Part shown: in pieces, positions 10,031-19,475 of the stretch
How positions within the stretch are numbered: position 1 is the first letter of the stretch
Layout: each line of letters opens with the position of its first letter
Assembly: GCF_001999245.1 (NCBI RefSeq)
Contig: NZ_CP019630.1
Span: 2,046,001 to 2,110,000, forward strand
DNA: 64,000 bases
Reading direction: 5' to 3'
Origin: Roseibium algicola
Lineage (GTDB): Bacteria > Pseudomonadota > Alphaproteobacteria > Rhizobiales > Stappiaceae
The notes under the pieces: generated by a model
What the model saw: the letters and a program-made list of their open reading frames with translations, nothing else
Told to the model about the DNA's origin: nothing
Database searches by the model: none
Position numbers and translations under genes: made by a program

Positions 10031-10549
10031 TTAAGACACGCCTTCTTTACTTACGAGTTCCATCAGCAGGCAGTCGCCGGTGCGTCCCAGAAGCGCTTCG
10101 ATCTCCTGAAAGCCCGCCTTGCGATAGGCCTTCAGGGCCCTGAGATTGGCCGGATCCGGATCAATGATGATCCGCTCGTGACCCTCCTCGCGCAACTGGT
10201 GGACAAACGCCTGCAAAGTTCTTGTTCCAAGTCCCCGGGACAGATCTTCCTCGAATGCAATCGAGAGGTCGACACCGACGGCCTCGGCCGGCAGCCGCTC
10301 CAGCCAGGGATAATCCGCCGCAAATGCGCTTCCCTGCTGATCGCCGACAAACCAGACCTGGATATAGCCCTTGTCGATACCGTCTTCCTGGAAGATGAAG
10401 GGCCGGGTCGTATCCCTGCCTTCGACCATGTCACGGATGTTGCTCAACTCTTCGTCCGGATCGCCCCACCATTGCCGCCAGTGCGGCCGCGCCAACCAAT
10501 TCGCCAGCATGGGCAAATCGTCGGCGGTGACGGGGCGAAACGAAATCAT
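10031..10549 (-). CDS. GNAT acetyltransferase between hslV and hslU
   Basis: This is a GNAT-family acetyltransferase of 172 residues. The N-terminus FRPVTADDLPMLANWLARPHW and the tryptophan-rich WRQWWGD segment resemble the AAC(6')/RimJ-like group that includes siderophore and aminoglycoside acetyltransferases. The acetyl-CoA site is degenerate (LSRGLGTRTLQAF). It is packed between hslV (6 bases) and hslU (3 bases), an arrangement I recall from other Hyphomicrobiales. Its substrate is unknown, and antibiotic resistance should not be assumed from the family alone. Confidence 0.85.
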   Translation of the reverse strand: MISFRPVTADDLPMLANWLARPHWRQWWGDPDEELSNIRDMVEGRDTTRPFIFQEDGIDKGYIQVWFVGDQQGSAFAADYPWLERLPAEAVGVDLSIAFEEDLSRGLGTRTLQAFVHQLREEGHERIIIDPDPANLRALKAYRKAGFQEIEALLGRTGDCLLMELVSKEGVS

Positions 10550-10555
10550 CGGCCC

Positions 10556-11116
10556 TTACTCGGCCGTATCCAGCGACTCGACCGTCACGCTGGCGTTCGT
10601 GTAAACGCAGATTTCGGCTGCAACCGCCATCGCCTTGCGGGCTATGGTTTCTGCGTCATAGTCGGTATCTGCCAGGGCACGTCCGGCCGCAAGTGCATAG
10701 TTGCCGCCAGAACCGATACCCATGACACCCCCTTCGGGCTCCAGAACGTCGCCGGTACCGGTCAGCACCAGCGACACGTTCTTGTCGGCCACCAGCATCA
10801 TCGCTTCCAGCCGGCGCAGATAGCGGTCGGTCCGCCAGTCCTTGGCAAGTTCCACGCAGGCGCGCATCAGCTGGCCGGGGTACTGTTCCAGCTTCGCTTC
10901 AAGGCGCTCGAACAGGGTGAAGGCATCGGCGGTTGCGCCGGCAAAACCGGCAATAACCTCGCCCTTGGCCAGCAGGCGTACCTTGCGGGCGGTGTGCTTG
11001 ATCACGGTCTGGCCGAGGGAGACCTGGCCGTCACCGGCGATCACCACCTTGCCACCCTTGCGCACCATCATGATCGTCGTACCGTGCCACTGGGCCGGTT
11101 CGCGCGTTTCGCTCAT
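10556..11116 (-). CDS. hslV: ATP-dependent protease peptidase subunit HslV
   Basis: HslV (ClpQ) is the threonine peptidase of the HslUV protease. The N-terminus reads [20 protein letters not shown]; cleavage after HG exposes the catalytic Thr of [20 protein letters not shown]. It has 186 residues, slightly longer than E. coli HslV because of the propeptide. The gene is first in hslV-GNAT-hslU and has an RpoH-type promoter at 11158-11189. Confidence 0.97.
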   Translation of the reverse strand: MSETREPAQWHGTTIMMVRKGGKVVIAGDGQVSLGQTVIKHTARKVRLLAKGEVIAGFAGATADAFTLFERLEAKLEQYPGQLMRACVELAKDWRTDRYLRRLEAMMLVADKNVSLVLTGTGDVLEPEGGVMGIGSGGNYALAAGRALADTDYDAETIARKAMAVAAEICVYTNASVTVESLDTAE

Positions 11117-11157
11117 TCAATCCTCTTGGCAATCTTCATGGTCATCTTGTCTGCCGC

Positions 11158-11189
11158 CCTATGTAGGCGGCAAATCCGGTATTTCCAAG
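11158..11189 (-). promoter_or_regulatory. RpoH-type heat-shock promoter of hslV
   Basis: On the minus strand CTTGGA (11184-11189) is separated by exactly 16 bases from CCTACATAGG (11158-11167), a 9/10 match to the alphaproteobacterial RpoH -10 consensus CYTATNTNNG. It lies about 40 bases upstream of hslV. The same spacing recurs in front of dnaK. Confidence 0.75.
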
Positions 11190-11290
11190 CAGTCAATGGG
11201 ATGCGGCCCTGTTAAGCCCGGCTATGGAGCCGGCCGAAATCGGCTCAAGACACACATTTTCAGGGCGATTTCTGCCGGCAATTCGAAGCC

Positions 11291-11866
11291 TCAGTGCGAC
11301 ATCTCGATCCGGGTTGCCCGCAAAAGTGCGTCCACCAGCTTGTCGAGCTGGCCGCCTGCCCGTTCATCGGAAAGTTCGCCCTTGTCGTCGAACGCGCCCG
11401 CCGCTTTCGGTACGGCCACCATCTGCGGCAGGACCATTGCTCCAAGGCCGACTTCCAAAATGGTGCGCATGCCGATCAGACCGCGCATGCCGCCGAACGC
11501 GCCGGTCGAAGCTGCACCGAGTGCAAAGACCTTGGTCTTGTAGGGATCGCCCGGTTCCTTCACGCGGCTGATCCAGTCCAGGGTGTTTTTCAGCAGCGGC
11601 GAGATGCCGGCGTTATATTCCGGACAGGACAGAAAAATACCATCCTGCGCCAGGAACAAGCGTTTGAGTTTCCTGGCATTTTCCGGAACGCCATTCGTAT
11701 CTTCCAGATCGCCGTCGTAGATCGGCAACGGATAGTCCTTCAGCGACAGATGCGTCACCTGAGCATCCAGGATCGCAAGTTTCTTGGCGGCCAGCGCCGT
11801 CAGTCTGCCGTTGAAGGAACCGCTTCGGACCGAGCCCGAGCAAACGAGGATCTTCGGATTGCGCAT
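11291..11866 (-). CDS. NADPH-dependent FMN reductase family protein
   Basis: This flavodoxin-fold NAD(P)H:FMN/quinone reductase has 191 residues. The FMN phosphate loop CSGSVRSGSFNGRL and the segment CPEYNAGISPLLKNTLDWISR are characteristic of the ChrR/ArsH/azoreductase-like family. A role in quinone or xenobiotic two-electron reduction is likely, but the true electron acceptor is not known. It stands alone between hslV and the PmtA-like gene. Confidence 0.9.
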   Translation of the reverse strand: MRNPKILVCSGSVRSGSFNGRLTALAAKKLAILDAQVTHLSLKDYPLPIYDGDLEDTNGVPENARKLKRLFLAQDGIFLSCPEYNAGISPLLKNTLDWISRVKEPGDPYKTKVFALGAASTGAFGGMRGLIGMRTILEVGLGAMVLPQMVAVPKAAGAFDDKGELSDERAGGQLDKLVDALLRATRIEMSH

Positions 11867-11991
11867 CAGAACCTACCCTACAAATGTCCGGCTCGCGCGT
11901 AGCACCGCGGTGAACCGCCTGAGGGCAAGTTTAGGGCGCTTTTCGGGAAATGGGAGTGCTTCCTGCCCGCTGTCCCCTGCCGTCTGAGCCC

Positions 11992-12657
11992 TCAATGGGC
12001 CTTGCGGTAAACCCAGACGCGTGCCGGAGGCAGGTTTTTCCAGACCCAGTCCGAACTGAAGACGGAGACAGAGCGGTTGTCCGGCTTCACCGGAGCGACC
12101 AGCCCGTAGGAAAACTGGATGAAGGGCGCGCCCGGTTTCAGAATTTCCAGAGCTTCCGCCAGCAGCGCCTTGCGGACCGTTTCCGGTCGCGTCAGCAGCG
12201 GCAGGGACGAGACGATGCCATCAAGCGAATGGCGCTGGTCTTCCGCAGCCGACGACAGTGTATCGCCGGCGCGCGAAAGGGTCGCGCCAAGGGCGTAGGC
12301 ATCACCCTGGACAATTTTCAACCCGGGGTATCTGCGGGTCAGCAGTTCGCAAAATTCCGGGCAATACTCGATGAGCCTGAGCTGCTGGGAGGAAAATCCA
12401 CGGTCCAGAATCGCCTTCGTGACGACGCCGGTACCCGGCCCGAGTTCCACAACCCTTGAATGGGGACGCGGTGTCAGAAAGGACGCCATCTTGGCGGCGA
12501 GCTCTGGCCCGGAAGGGGCGACGGCACCGGTTCTAAGCGGGTTCTGAGCCCAGGAACGGATGAATTTGACTTCATCGAGCACCTTCGCCCGAACGGCACT
12601 TGCCTTCTCAAGCTTTTCCCGAAAAGCTTCCCGGCGCGAGCTATTGCGTTTCAGCAT
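11992..12657 (-). CDS. PmtA-like phospholipid N-methyltransferase
   Basis: This class I SAM-dependent methyltransferase of 221 residues has the SAM loop VVELGPGTGVVTKAIL. The preceding stretch FIRSWAQNPLRTGAVAPSGPELA is typical of the rhizobial PmtA family, which methylates phosphatidylethanolamine towards phosphatidylcholine at the membrane. The C-terminal FIQFSYG and WVYRK segments also fit. PmtA function is family knowledge; the number of methylations it performs cannot be seen. It lies about 100 bases after dnaJ on the same strand. Confidence 0.8.
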   Translation of the reverse strand: MLKRNSSRREAFREKLEKASAVRAKVLDEVKFIRSWAQNPLRTGAVAPSGPELAAKMASFLTPRPHSRVVELGPGTGVVTKAILDRGFSSQQLRLIEYCPEFCELLTRRYPGLKIVQGDAYALGATLSRAGDTLSSAAEDQRHSLDGIVSSLPLLTRPETVRKALLAEALEILKPGAPFIQFSYGLVAPVKPDNRSVSVFSSDWVWKNLPPARVWVYRKAH

Positions 12658-12762
12658 CTTTCCTCACTCACATCCCCCACGCGGGGAATATAGGAGTGAT
12701 TGCAATAAGATGCCATGGGCAAGCGCACATATTGCACGCATACGTCACCCTTTGCAGACTGC

Positions 12763-13893
12763 TTATGCACCGAGATTATCGATGAAATCCTTCACCTTGG
12801 AGAAAAACCCAGCCGATTCCGGGTGGTTTTCACCGGAGGATTCCTTCTCGAATTCCGCCAGAAGCTCACGTTGGCGCCGGGTCAGATTGGTCGGTGTTTC
12901 GACCGTGACCTGAATATACATGTCGCCGTGCTGGCTGGAACGCATGATGGGCATGCCCTTGCCGCGCAACCGGAACTGCTTTCCGGTCTGGGTGCCTTCA
13001 GGCACCTTCACGCGGCTGGTCGACCCTTCTACCGTCGGCACGTCGAACTGACCACCCAGGGTCGCGGTCGACATGGAAATCGGCACGCGGCAGTAAAGAT
13101 CGGCGCCATCGCGCTGGAAAAGCTCGTGCGGCCTTATGGAGAGGAAGATATAGAGATCGCCTGCGGGGCCACCGCGCACGCCTGCTTCACCTTCACCTGC
13201 CAGCCGAATACGGGTTCCGTCCTCGATACCGGCCGGAATGTTGACCGACAGCGTGCGCTCCTGGGTCTTGCGTCCGGAGCCGCTACAGCTTTCGCACGGA
13301 TCGGTAATCACCTGGCCGCGTCCCTGACAGCTTGGACAGGTGCGTTCCAGCGTGAAGAAGCCCTGCGCGGCACGCACGCGGCCTGCCCCGCCACAGGTGC
13401 GGCAGGTCGTCGGGCTGGTTCCGGGCTTTGCGCCCGAACCGGAGCAATCGTCGCAGGTAACGCTGGTGGGAACCTCTATCTCCACCGTCTTTCCGGTGAA
13501 GGCATCCTCCAGCGTGATATCCAGATTGTAGCGCAGGTCCGCGCCACGTTCGCGTCCGCCCGACCGGCGGCCACCGCCGCCACCCATGCCGAAGAATTCC
13601 TCGAAGATATCGGACATGGTGGAGGAAAAGTCGTGAGCGCCGGCACCGCCGCCGCCAAAACCACCGTTTTCGAAGGCCGCATGGCCGAAACGGTCATAGG
13701 CCGCACGCTTCTGGCTGTCCTTCAGCGTGTCATAGGCCTCGTTGACTTCCTTGAACTTGGCTTCGGCGGCCTCGTCGCCCGGATTGCGGTCCGGGTGAAA
13801 TTGCATGGCCATCTTGCGGTAGGCGCTTTTCAGCGCTTTTTCGTCCGCCTCACGCGAAACACCCAGCACCTCATAGAAATCACGTTTCGACAT
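12763..13893 (-). CDS. dnaJ: Chaperone DnaJ
   Basis: This is the Hsp40 co-chaperone of DnaK. It has a J-domain (about residues 5-70) with the HPD triad in QFHPDRNPG, a Gly/Phe-rich linker, four CxxCxGxG zinc repeats ([32 protein letters not shown]) and the C-terminal substrate-binding domains. The ATG at 13893 gives 376 residues; the frame is open 19 residues further upstream without homology. It lies 160 bases downstream of dnaK, separated by a strong hairpin. Confidence 0.97.
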   Translation of the reverse strand: MSKRDFYEVLGVSREADEKALKSAYRKMAMQFHPDRNPGDEAAEAKFKEVNEAYDTLKDSQKRAAYDRFGHAAFENGGFGGGGAGAHDFSSTMSDIFEEFFGMGGGGGRRSGGRERGADLRYNLDITLEDAFTGKTVEIEVPTSVTCDDCSGSGAKPGTSPTTCRTCGGAGRVRAAQGFFTLERTCPSCQGRGQVITDPCESCSGSGRKTQERTLSVNIPAGIEDGTRIRLAGEGEAGVRGGPAGDLYIFLSIRPHELFQRDGADLYCRVPISMSTATLGGQFDVPTVEGSTSRVKVPEGTQTGKQFRLRGKGMPIMRSSQHGDMYIQVTVETPTNLTRRQRELLAEFEKESSGENHPESAGFFSKVKDFIDNLGA

Positions 13894-14018
13894 CAAGATC
13901 TTCCGGTCTTGTTGTTGCACCGCTGGCGGCCTGGCAAATGCCGGCGCCAATTACGGCGAAGGCGCCGCGCACAAGTGCCCTTTCATCAGGCAGTCGAGCG
14001 ACCGGCGCCAGGATTGGA

Positions 14019-14045
14019 CCAGCCAGCCGGAACCCGGCTGGCTGG
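14019..14045. promoter_or_regulatory. Perfect 12-bp hairpin between dnaK and dnaJ
   Basis: A perfect inverted repeat, 14019-14030 with 14034-14045, has a 3-base loop and a GC-rich stem. In the dnaK direction (minus) it has no T-tract, so it is unlikely to be a full terminator there. In the plus direction it is followed by TATTTT. It may block 3' exonuclease on the dnaK message or attenuate read-through into dnaJ. Confidence 0.65.
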
Positions 14046-14054
14046 TATTTTCGG

Positions 14055-15977
<1,923 letters not shown>

Positions 15978-16107
15978 ATCTGCCTCTCTTTCTAGCAAAC
16001 CGGATAGACCCAAAAAGGCGTCATTCCGGCTCCTCTCAGTTGGGTTCCGGGTTCCCCCGGACATCGCGCCAGAACGCTAGGCTCATGATTTGGCGCGAAG
16101 CTTGACC

Positions 16108-16139
16108 GCTATATAGGTGGATGAAACTTTGCCTGCAAG
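16108..16139 (-). promoter_or_regulatory. RpoH-type heat-shock promoter of dnaK
   Basis: On the minus strand CTTGCA (16134-16139), a 16-base spacer and CCTATATAGC (16108-16117) match the alphaproteobacterial RpoH pattern CTTG-N-CYTATNTNNG at nearly every position. The spacing equals that of the hslV promoter. The open frame of the divergent plus-strand gene extends back over this promoter, an argument against using its far-upstream start. Confidence 0.75.
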
Positions 16140-16332
16140 ACATCTGTCCACTGACATTTCACAGACCTTCCGTTCTTCGCCGATATTTCTTCCCAGATCG
16201 TTACCAGCATTGTCAGCTTTGCGAATTCCACATGCAATCGGCACATGGAGGCGAGGTTTTGCTCAAACCTTGCGGACAATACGGTTAACATCGGCCCGTC
16301 ACCGCAATGGCAACGCGGAAAGGAGACCCGAA

Positions 16333-17166
16333 TTGCAAGACCCCAGCCTCTGGAATCGGCTTCAAGCCTGCCACCCAGACGATGTGGAAGCGGATTTCCC
16401 GTTCTCCTCGCGCCTTGCCCGTGACAATGGCTGGAGCAAAAGCTTCGCGGGACGGGTCGTTGTCGAATATCTACGGTTTGCCTATCTCAGCCGGCTTGGT
16501 GAAGGCATCGTGACGCCGAGCGATGAAGTGGACCAGGCCTGGCATCTGCACCTGACCTACACCAGACATTACTGGGGCCCATTCAAGGAAGCGCTCGAAG
16601 GTCCGCTGCACCACATGCCGACAAAAGGCGGCCCGGAACAGGAAGTCCGGTTCCGGCAGGCCTATGCAAGAACACTCCGGCTCTACCGGTCGGAATTCGG
16701 CGCCCCGCCTGTGGACATCTGGCCACCGGAGGAAATCCGGTTCGGCAAGGCGCCGGGCTTTGTCCGCGTGAATGCGCAGGATGTGTGGATCATCCGCAAG
16801 CCGGACTGGCCGAACCAGCTTACAAGACTTGCCGGGAAGGCTGCGAATGCGCCCACCGCCGTCCACTGCGCCCTGCTGGCCGCCATGTCACTTCTTCTGG
16901 GCACCAGGCTGGCCTTTGCCCATGGCGAGGCGCAAGGCGATACTCTCGTCGAGCGACTGCGCAACATGGTCTGGCACTGGGCCACCATGCACACGGCCGA
17001 ATTCCTGATTTCCCTGTTCATCATCGCCGTGGTGCTGATCATCCTCTTCAAGAAATCGACCGGTGGAAATTCTTCCGGGTGCAGCTCAGGCTGCGGCACC
17101 AGCAGCAGCGGTGACGGAGGCGGCGGTGGCAGCTCCGGCTGCAGCGGTTGCGGCGGGGGCGACTGA
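16333..17166 (+). CDS. GRDP-like membrane protein with Gly/Cys-rich tail
   Basis: The function of this protein is unknown. I choose the TTG at 16333 (277 residues) because AGGAGA lies 7 bases upstream; the frame stays open to an ATG at 16117, but that part overlaps the dnaK promoter. The N-terminal region resembles the glycine-rich-domain-protein-like family (EVDQAWHLHLTYTRHYW). Two hydrophobic segments follow (about 173-193 and 221-243). The tail is almost only Gly, Ser and Cys, with four Cys after the last membrane segment, as in TIGR04222-type membrane proteins. It ends 19 bases before alkB and is likely co-transcribed. Confidence 0.75.
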   Translation: MQDPSLWNRLQACHPDDVEADFPFSSRLARDNGWSKSFAGRVVVEYLRFAYLSRLGEGIVTPSDEVDQAWHLHLTYTRHYWGPFKEALEGPLHHMPTKGGPEQEVRFRQAYARTLRLYRSEFGAPPVDIWPPEEIRFGKAPGFVRVNAQDVWIIRKPDWPNQLTRLAGKAANAPTAVHCALLAAMSLLLGTRLAFAHGEAQGDTLVERLRNMVWHWATMHTAEFLISLFIIAVVLIILFKKSTGGNSSGCSSGCGTSSSGDGGGGGSSGCSGCGGGD

Positions 17167-17185
17167 CGACCGGCGACAATTGACC

Positions 17186-17809
17186 ATGCAGGAAATTCCC
17201 ATAAACGGCCTGAGCGGGCTTTATTATCTGCCGGGTTATTTCGACCGCGAGGGCCAGGAACAGCTCCTGGCACATATCCGCGCGATCGTCGCCGAAGCGC
17301 CCTTGTTTCAGCCGGTGATGCCGAAAACCGGAAAGCCCTTTTCGGTGCGCATGAGCAACTGCGGGCCGCTCGGCTGGGTGTCGGATATCCGAGGCTATCG
17401 CTACCAGCCGGCGCACCCCGAAACCGGCCGGCCATGGCCGGCCATGCCTGATGCCTTGACGCACCTGTGGAAGGACGTTACCGGCACGGCGCCACCACCC
17501 GAAGCCTGCCTGATCAATTTCTATGATCACAGTGCCCGCATGGGCCTGCACCAGGACAGGGATGAACAGATGTTCGAAGCCCCGGTCGTCTCGGTTTCCC
17601 TGGGAGACACTGCGACCTTCCGTGTTGGCGGCGTGAACAGGAAGGATCCGACCAAATCCTTCCGCCTTCAATCCGGTGACGTCGTCGTACTCGGCGGCGA
17701 GGCTCGACTTGCCTTTCACGGTATCGATCGCGTGTTAAAGGGAACTTCGACGCTTCTGAAAAACGGCGGCCGTATCAACCTGACCCTTCGGCGCGTCACG
17801 GCGGAATAG
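17186..17809 (+). CDS. alkB: AlkB-type Fe(II)/2-oxoglutarate DNA dealkylase
   Basis: This is an oxidative DNA/RNA demethylase for N1-methyladenine and N3-methylcytosine lesions. The iron ligands are visible in LHQDRDEQ (HxD) and LAFHGIDRV (distal His), and the 2-oxoglutarate-binding arginines in RINLTLRR (RxNxTxR). The ATG at 17186 gives 207 residues and starts just after the upstream gene's stop. Confidence 0.93.
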   Translation: MQEIPINGLSGLYYLPGYFDREGQEQLLAHIRAIVAEAPLFQPVMPKTGKPFSVRMSNCGPLGWVSDIRGYRYQPAHPETGRPWPAMPDALTHLWKDVTGTAPPPEACLINFYDHSARMGLHQDRDEQMFEAPVVSVSLGDTATFRVGGVNRKDPTKSFRLQSGDVVVLGGEARLAFHGIDRVLKGTSTLLKNGGRINLTLRRVTAE

Positions 17810-17906
17810 AAATGCGGGATCAACCAGTCAGCCAACTCGAGACGGTTTTTATCGTTCTGCCAGGAAGTCCGGATTGCACCGCTGATTGTCTTGAAGGCAC
17901 AAATTC

Positions 17907-18218
17907 ATGAACGTGAACATTGCGCATTTGAAGACGCTCAAGCCGGTACCAATCGAGGAATTGGAAAAGATGCATACCGCCAGGCTTCTCAGCCGCTTGA
18001 AGCGCTTGAGAAGCTTGCACGCCACATTTGAAGCCAGCGACTGGCTGCTTGAGGAGCGCAATGCGGTCGAGCAAGCCGGACTGATTGCCTTCAAGAATAC
18101 TGAACTTTGGTCAACCGCCTTTGAAGAAGTGAAGCGACTACTTGCACAACGGGAACACTTGCCTCGTGGCGGCAAGGCACGCAGGCAGAGCGCTGCCCAC
18201 AAAAAGCAGAACAGATAG
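17907..18218 (+). CDS. Small hypothetical protein, basic tail
   Basis: I do not recognise this protein of 103 residues. It is helical in character, with charged heptad-like stretches (IEELEKMHTARLLSRLKRLRSLHATFE) and a strongly basic C-terminus (GGKARRQSAAHKKQNR), which suggests nucleic-acid or membrane-surface binding. It could be a coiled-coil protein. It starts 97 bases after alkB on the same strand. Coding seems likely from length and composition, but there is no motif. Confidence 0.55.
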   Translation: MNVNIAHLKTLKPVPIEELEKMHTARLLSRLKRLRSLHATFEASDWLLEERNAVEQAGLIAFKNTELWSTAFEEVKRLLAQREHLPRGGKARRQSAAHKKQNR

Positions 18219-18279
18219 GTTTCCAACCTACGGGTTTGCTTGAAAATGGGCTTCTTCTGCGGCCTTTCGGCATGCGCCA

Positions 18280-18750
18280 TCAGGCTTCACGATAAGTCGC
18301 CTCGAAGCTCACCGGAAAATTCACCGAGCGGGCAATGAAGCAGACCTTGTGGATCTCGTGGTGGATCGCGTCGGCCGTTGCCAGATCCGTACCCTTGGGC
18401 ACGGTGATGACCGGCTTCAGCTCAGCGCGCAGAAAACGGCCAGCACCCGAGGGCTCTGTTTCCCCCATCGCTTCCGGCGCGTCCTCGTATCCCATGACGG
18501 CAATGCCCGCATCGCTTGCCAGATGCAGGTACCAGAGCATGTGGCAGCTCGCCAGGGAGGACAGGAGCAAGTCCTCCGGATTATGGAGCGTGGGATTTCC
18601 GCCCAGTAGCGGGTCGTTCGAACAGGAGACCGGAGGCTTTCCAGCCGTTCGTATCTCCCAGGTTCGGTCATAGGACCTGTAACTCTTCGTCCCCTCGCCC
18701 CGGTTTCCCGTCCAGTGGATGAGGGATGTGTAGCCGTGCTCTTTGCTCAT
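18280..18750 (-). CDS. OsmC/Ohr-family peroxidase
   Basis: This OsmC-family thiol peroxidase has 156 residues. Both redox cysteines are present, in SSLASCHMLWYLHLASDAG and KVCFIARSVNFPVSFE. It should reduce organic hydroperoxides in the cytoplasm. The start at 18750 is fixed by GGAGG six bases upstream. It is divergent from a GntR regulator, with a palindromic operator between them, so the neighbour probably controls it. Confidence 0.9.
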   Translation of the reverse strand: MSKEHGYTSLIHWTGNRGEGTKSYRSYDRTWEIRTAGKPPVSCSNDPLLGGNPTLHNPEDLLLSSLASCHMLWYLHLASDAGIAVMGYEDAPEAMGETEPSGAGRFLRAELKPVITVPKGTDLATADAIHHEIHKVCFIARSVNFPVSFEATYREA

Positions 18751-18762
18751 GCTTCCTCCGAA

Positions 18763-18780
18763 ATGTATACATTTATACAT
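18763..18780. promoter_or_regulatory. GntR-type operator between osmC-like gene and gntR
   Basis: The perfect palindrome ATGTATACAT (18763-18772) overlaps a further TATACAT copy ending at 18780, inside the 81-base divergent intergenic region. GTATAC-centred palindromes are typical operators of FCD-type GntR repressors, and the flanking gene encodes one. Site use is inference. Confidence 0.65.
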
Positions 18781-18831
18781 TTTTGATTTACAGGCTGCTG
18801 TCAAGGCTCTATTGAAATTTCGGGAGGCGCC

Positions 18832-19452
18832 ATGTCCGCAGAAAAAATCGCAGCCACGCTCGAAACCGATATCGTCTCCGGGATCTTCCGGCCGGGTGAG
18901 GAACTGAAACAGGGAGAGCTTGCTGCTCGCTTTTCGGTCAGTCGCATTCCCGTGCGCGACGCCCTGCAGCTGATGGCCGCCCGGGGCCTGATCGACCTTG
19001 AGCGCAATCGACGGGCTCGAGTGATCAGTCTTACCCACGCGGAGATTGATGAGGTCTACCATCTGCGCGTGCTTCTGGAGACCGATTGCCTGCGGCAATC
19101 AATCCGGCGGCTGGAAGCAGACGATCTTGCGAAGATTGGAGCAGCCCTTGCCCACTCCAGCATCGACGCGGCAACCGACCGGTGGGCCGACGGCGACTGG
19201 GCCTTTCACAAGAGCCTTTACATGCCTGCAAGACGCCCAAGAGAGCTGGCAATGATCGAGGATCTTCGACGGACCTGCCGCATTCATATTGCCGGCTACG
19301 GCGTTCTGCCGACACTCACCGACAGGTGGCTGAAGGACCATGAAGACCTGGTGGCAGCGATGAAGTCACGCGCGGGGGACCAGGCGGCAGACATTCTGGC
19401 CCGCCATATCGCGGACGCGCGACAGACATTGCTGCAAGCAATGCCCGGCTGA
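18832..19452 (+). CDS. GntR-family regulator, FCD domain
   Basis: This transcriptional regulator of 206 residues has an N-terminal winged helix (IFRPGEELKQGELAARFSVSRIPVRDALQLMAARG) and an all-helical FCD effector domain with metal/ligand histidines. It is preceded by GGGAGG with good spacing. The divergent OsmC-family gene and the palindrome between them make local control of that gene, and autoregulation, likely. The ligand is unknown. Confidence 0.9.
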   Translation: MSAEKIAATLETDIVSGIFRPGEELKQGELAARFSVSRIPVRDALQLMAARGLIDLERNRRARVISLTHAEIDEVYHLRVLLETDCLRQSIRRLEADDLAKIGAALAHSSIDAATDRWADGDWAFHKSLYMPARRPRELAMIEDLRRTCRIHIAGYGVLPTLTDRWLKDHEDLVAAMKSRAGDQAADILARHIADARQTLLQAMPG

Positions 19453-19475
19453 ACCTTCAAAGTGCCAGCCGAGCC

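Noticed and set aside
9656..11215. 519-codon open frame spanning hslU, the GNAT gene and hslV on the other strand.
   Set aside because: Antisense to three real genes with clear motifs; no ribosome-binding site or family signature.
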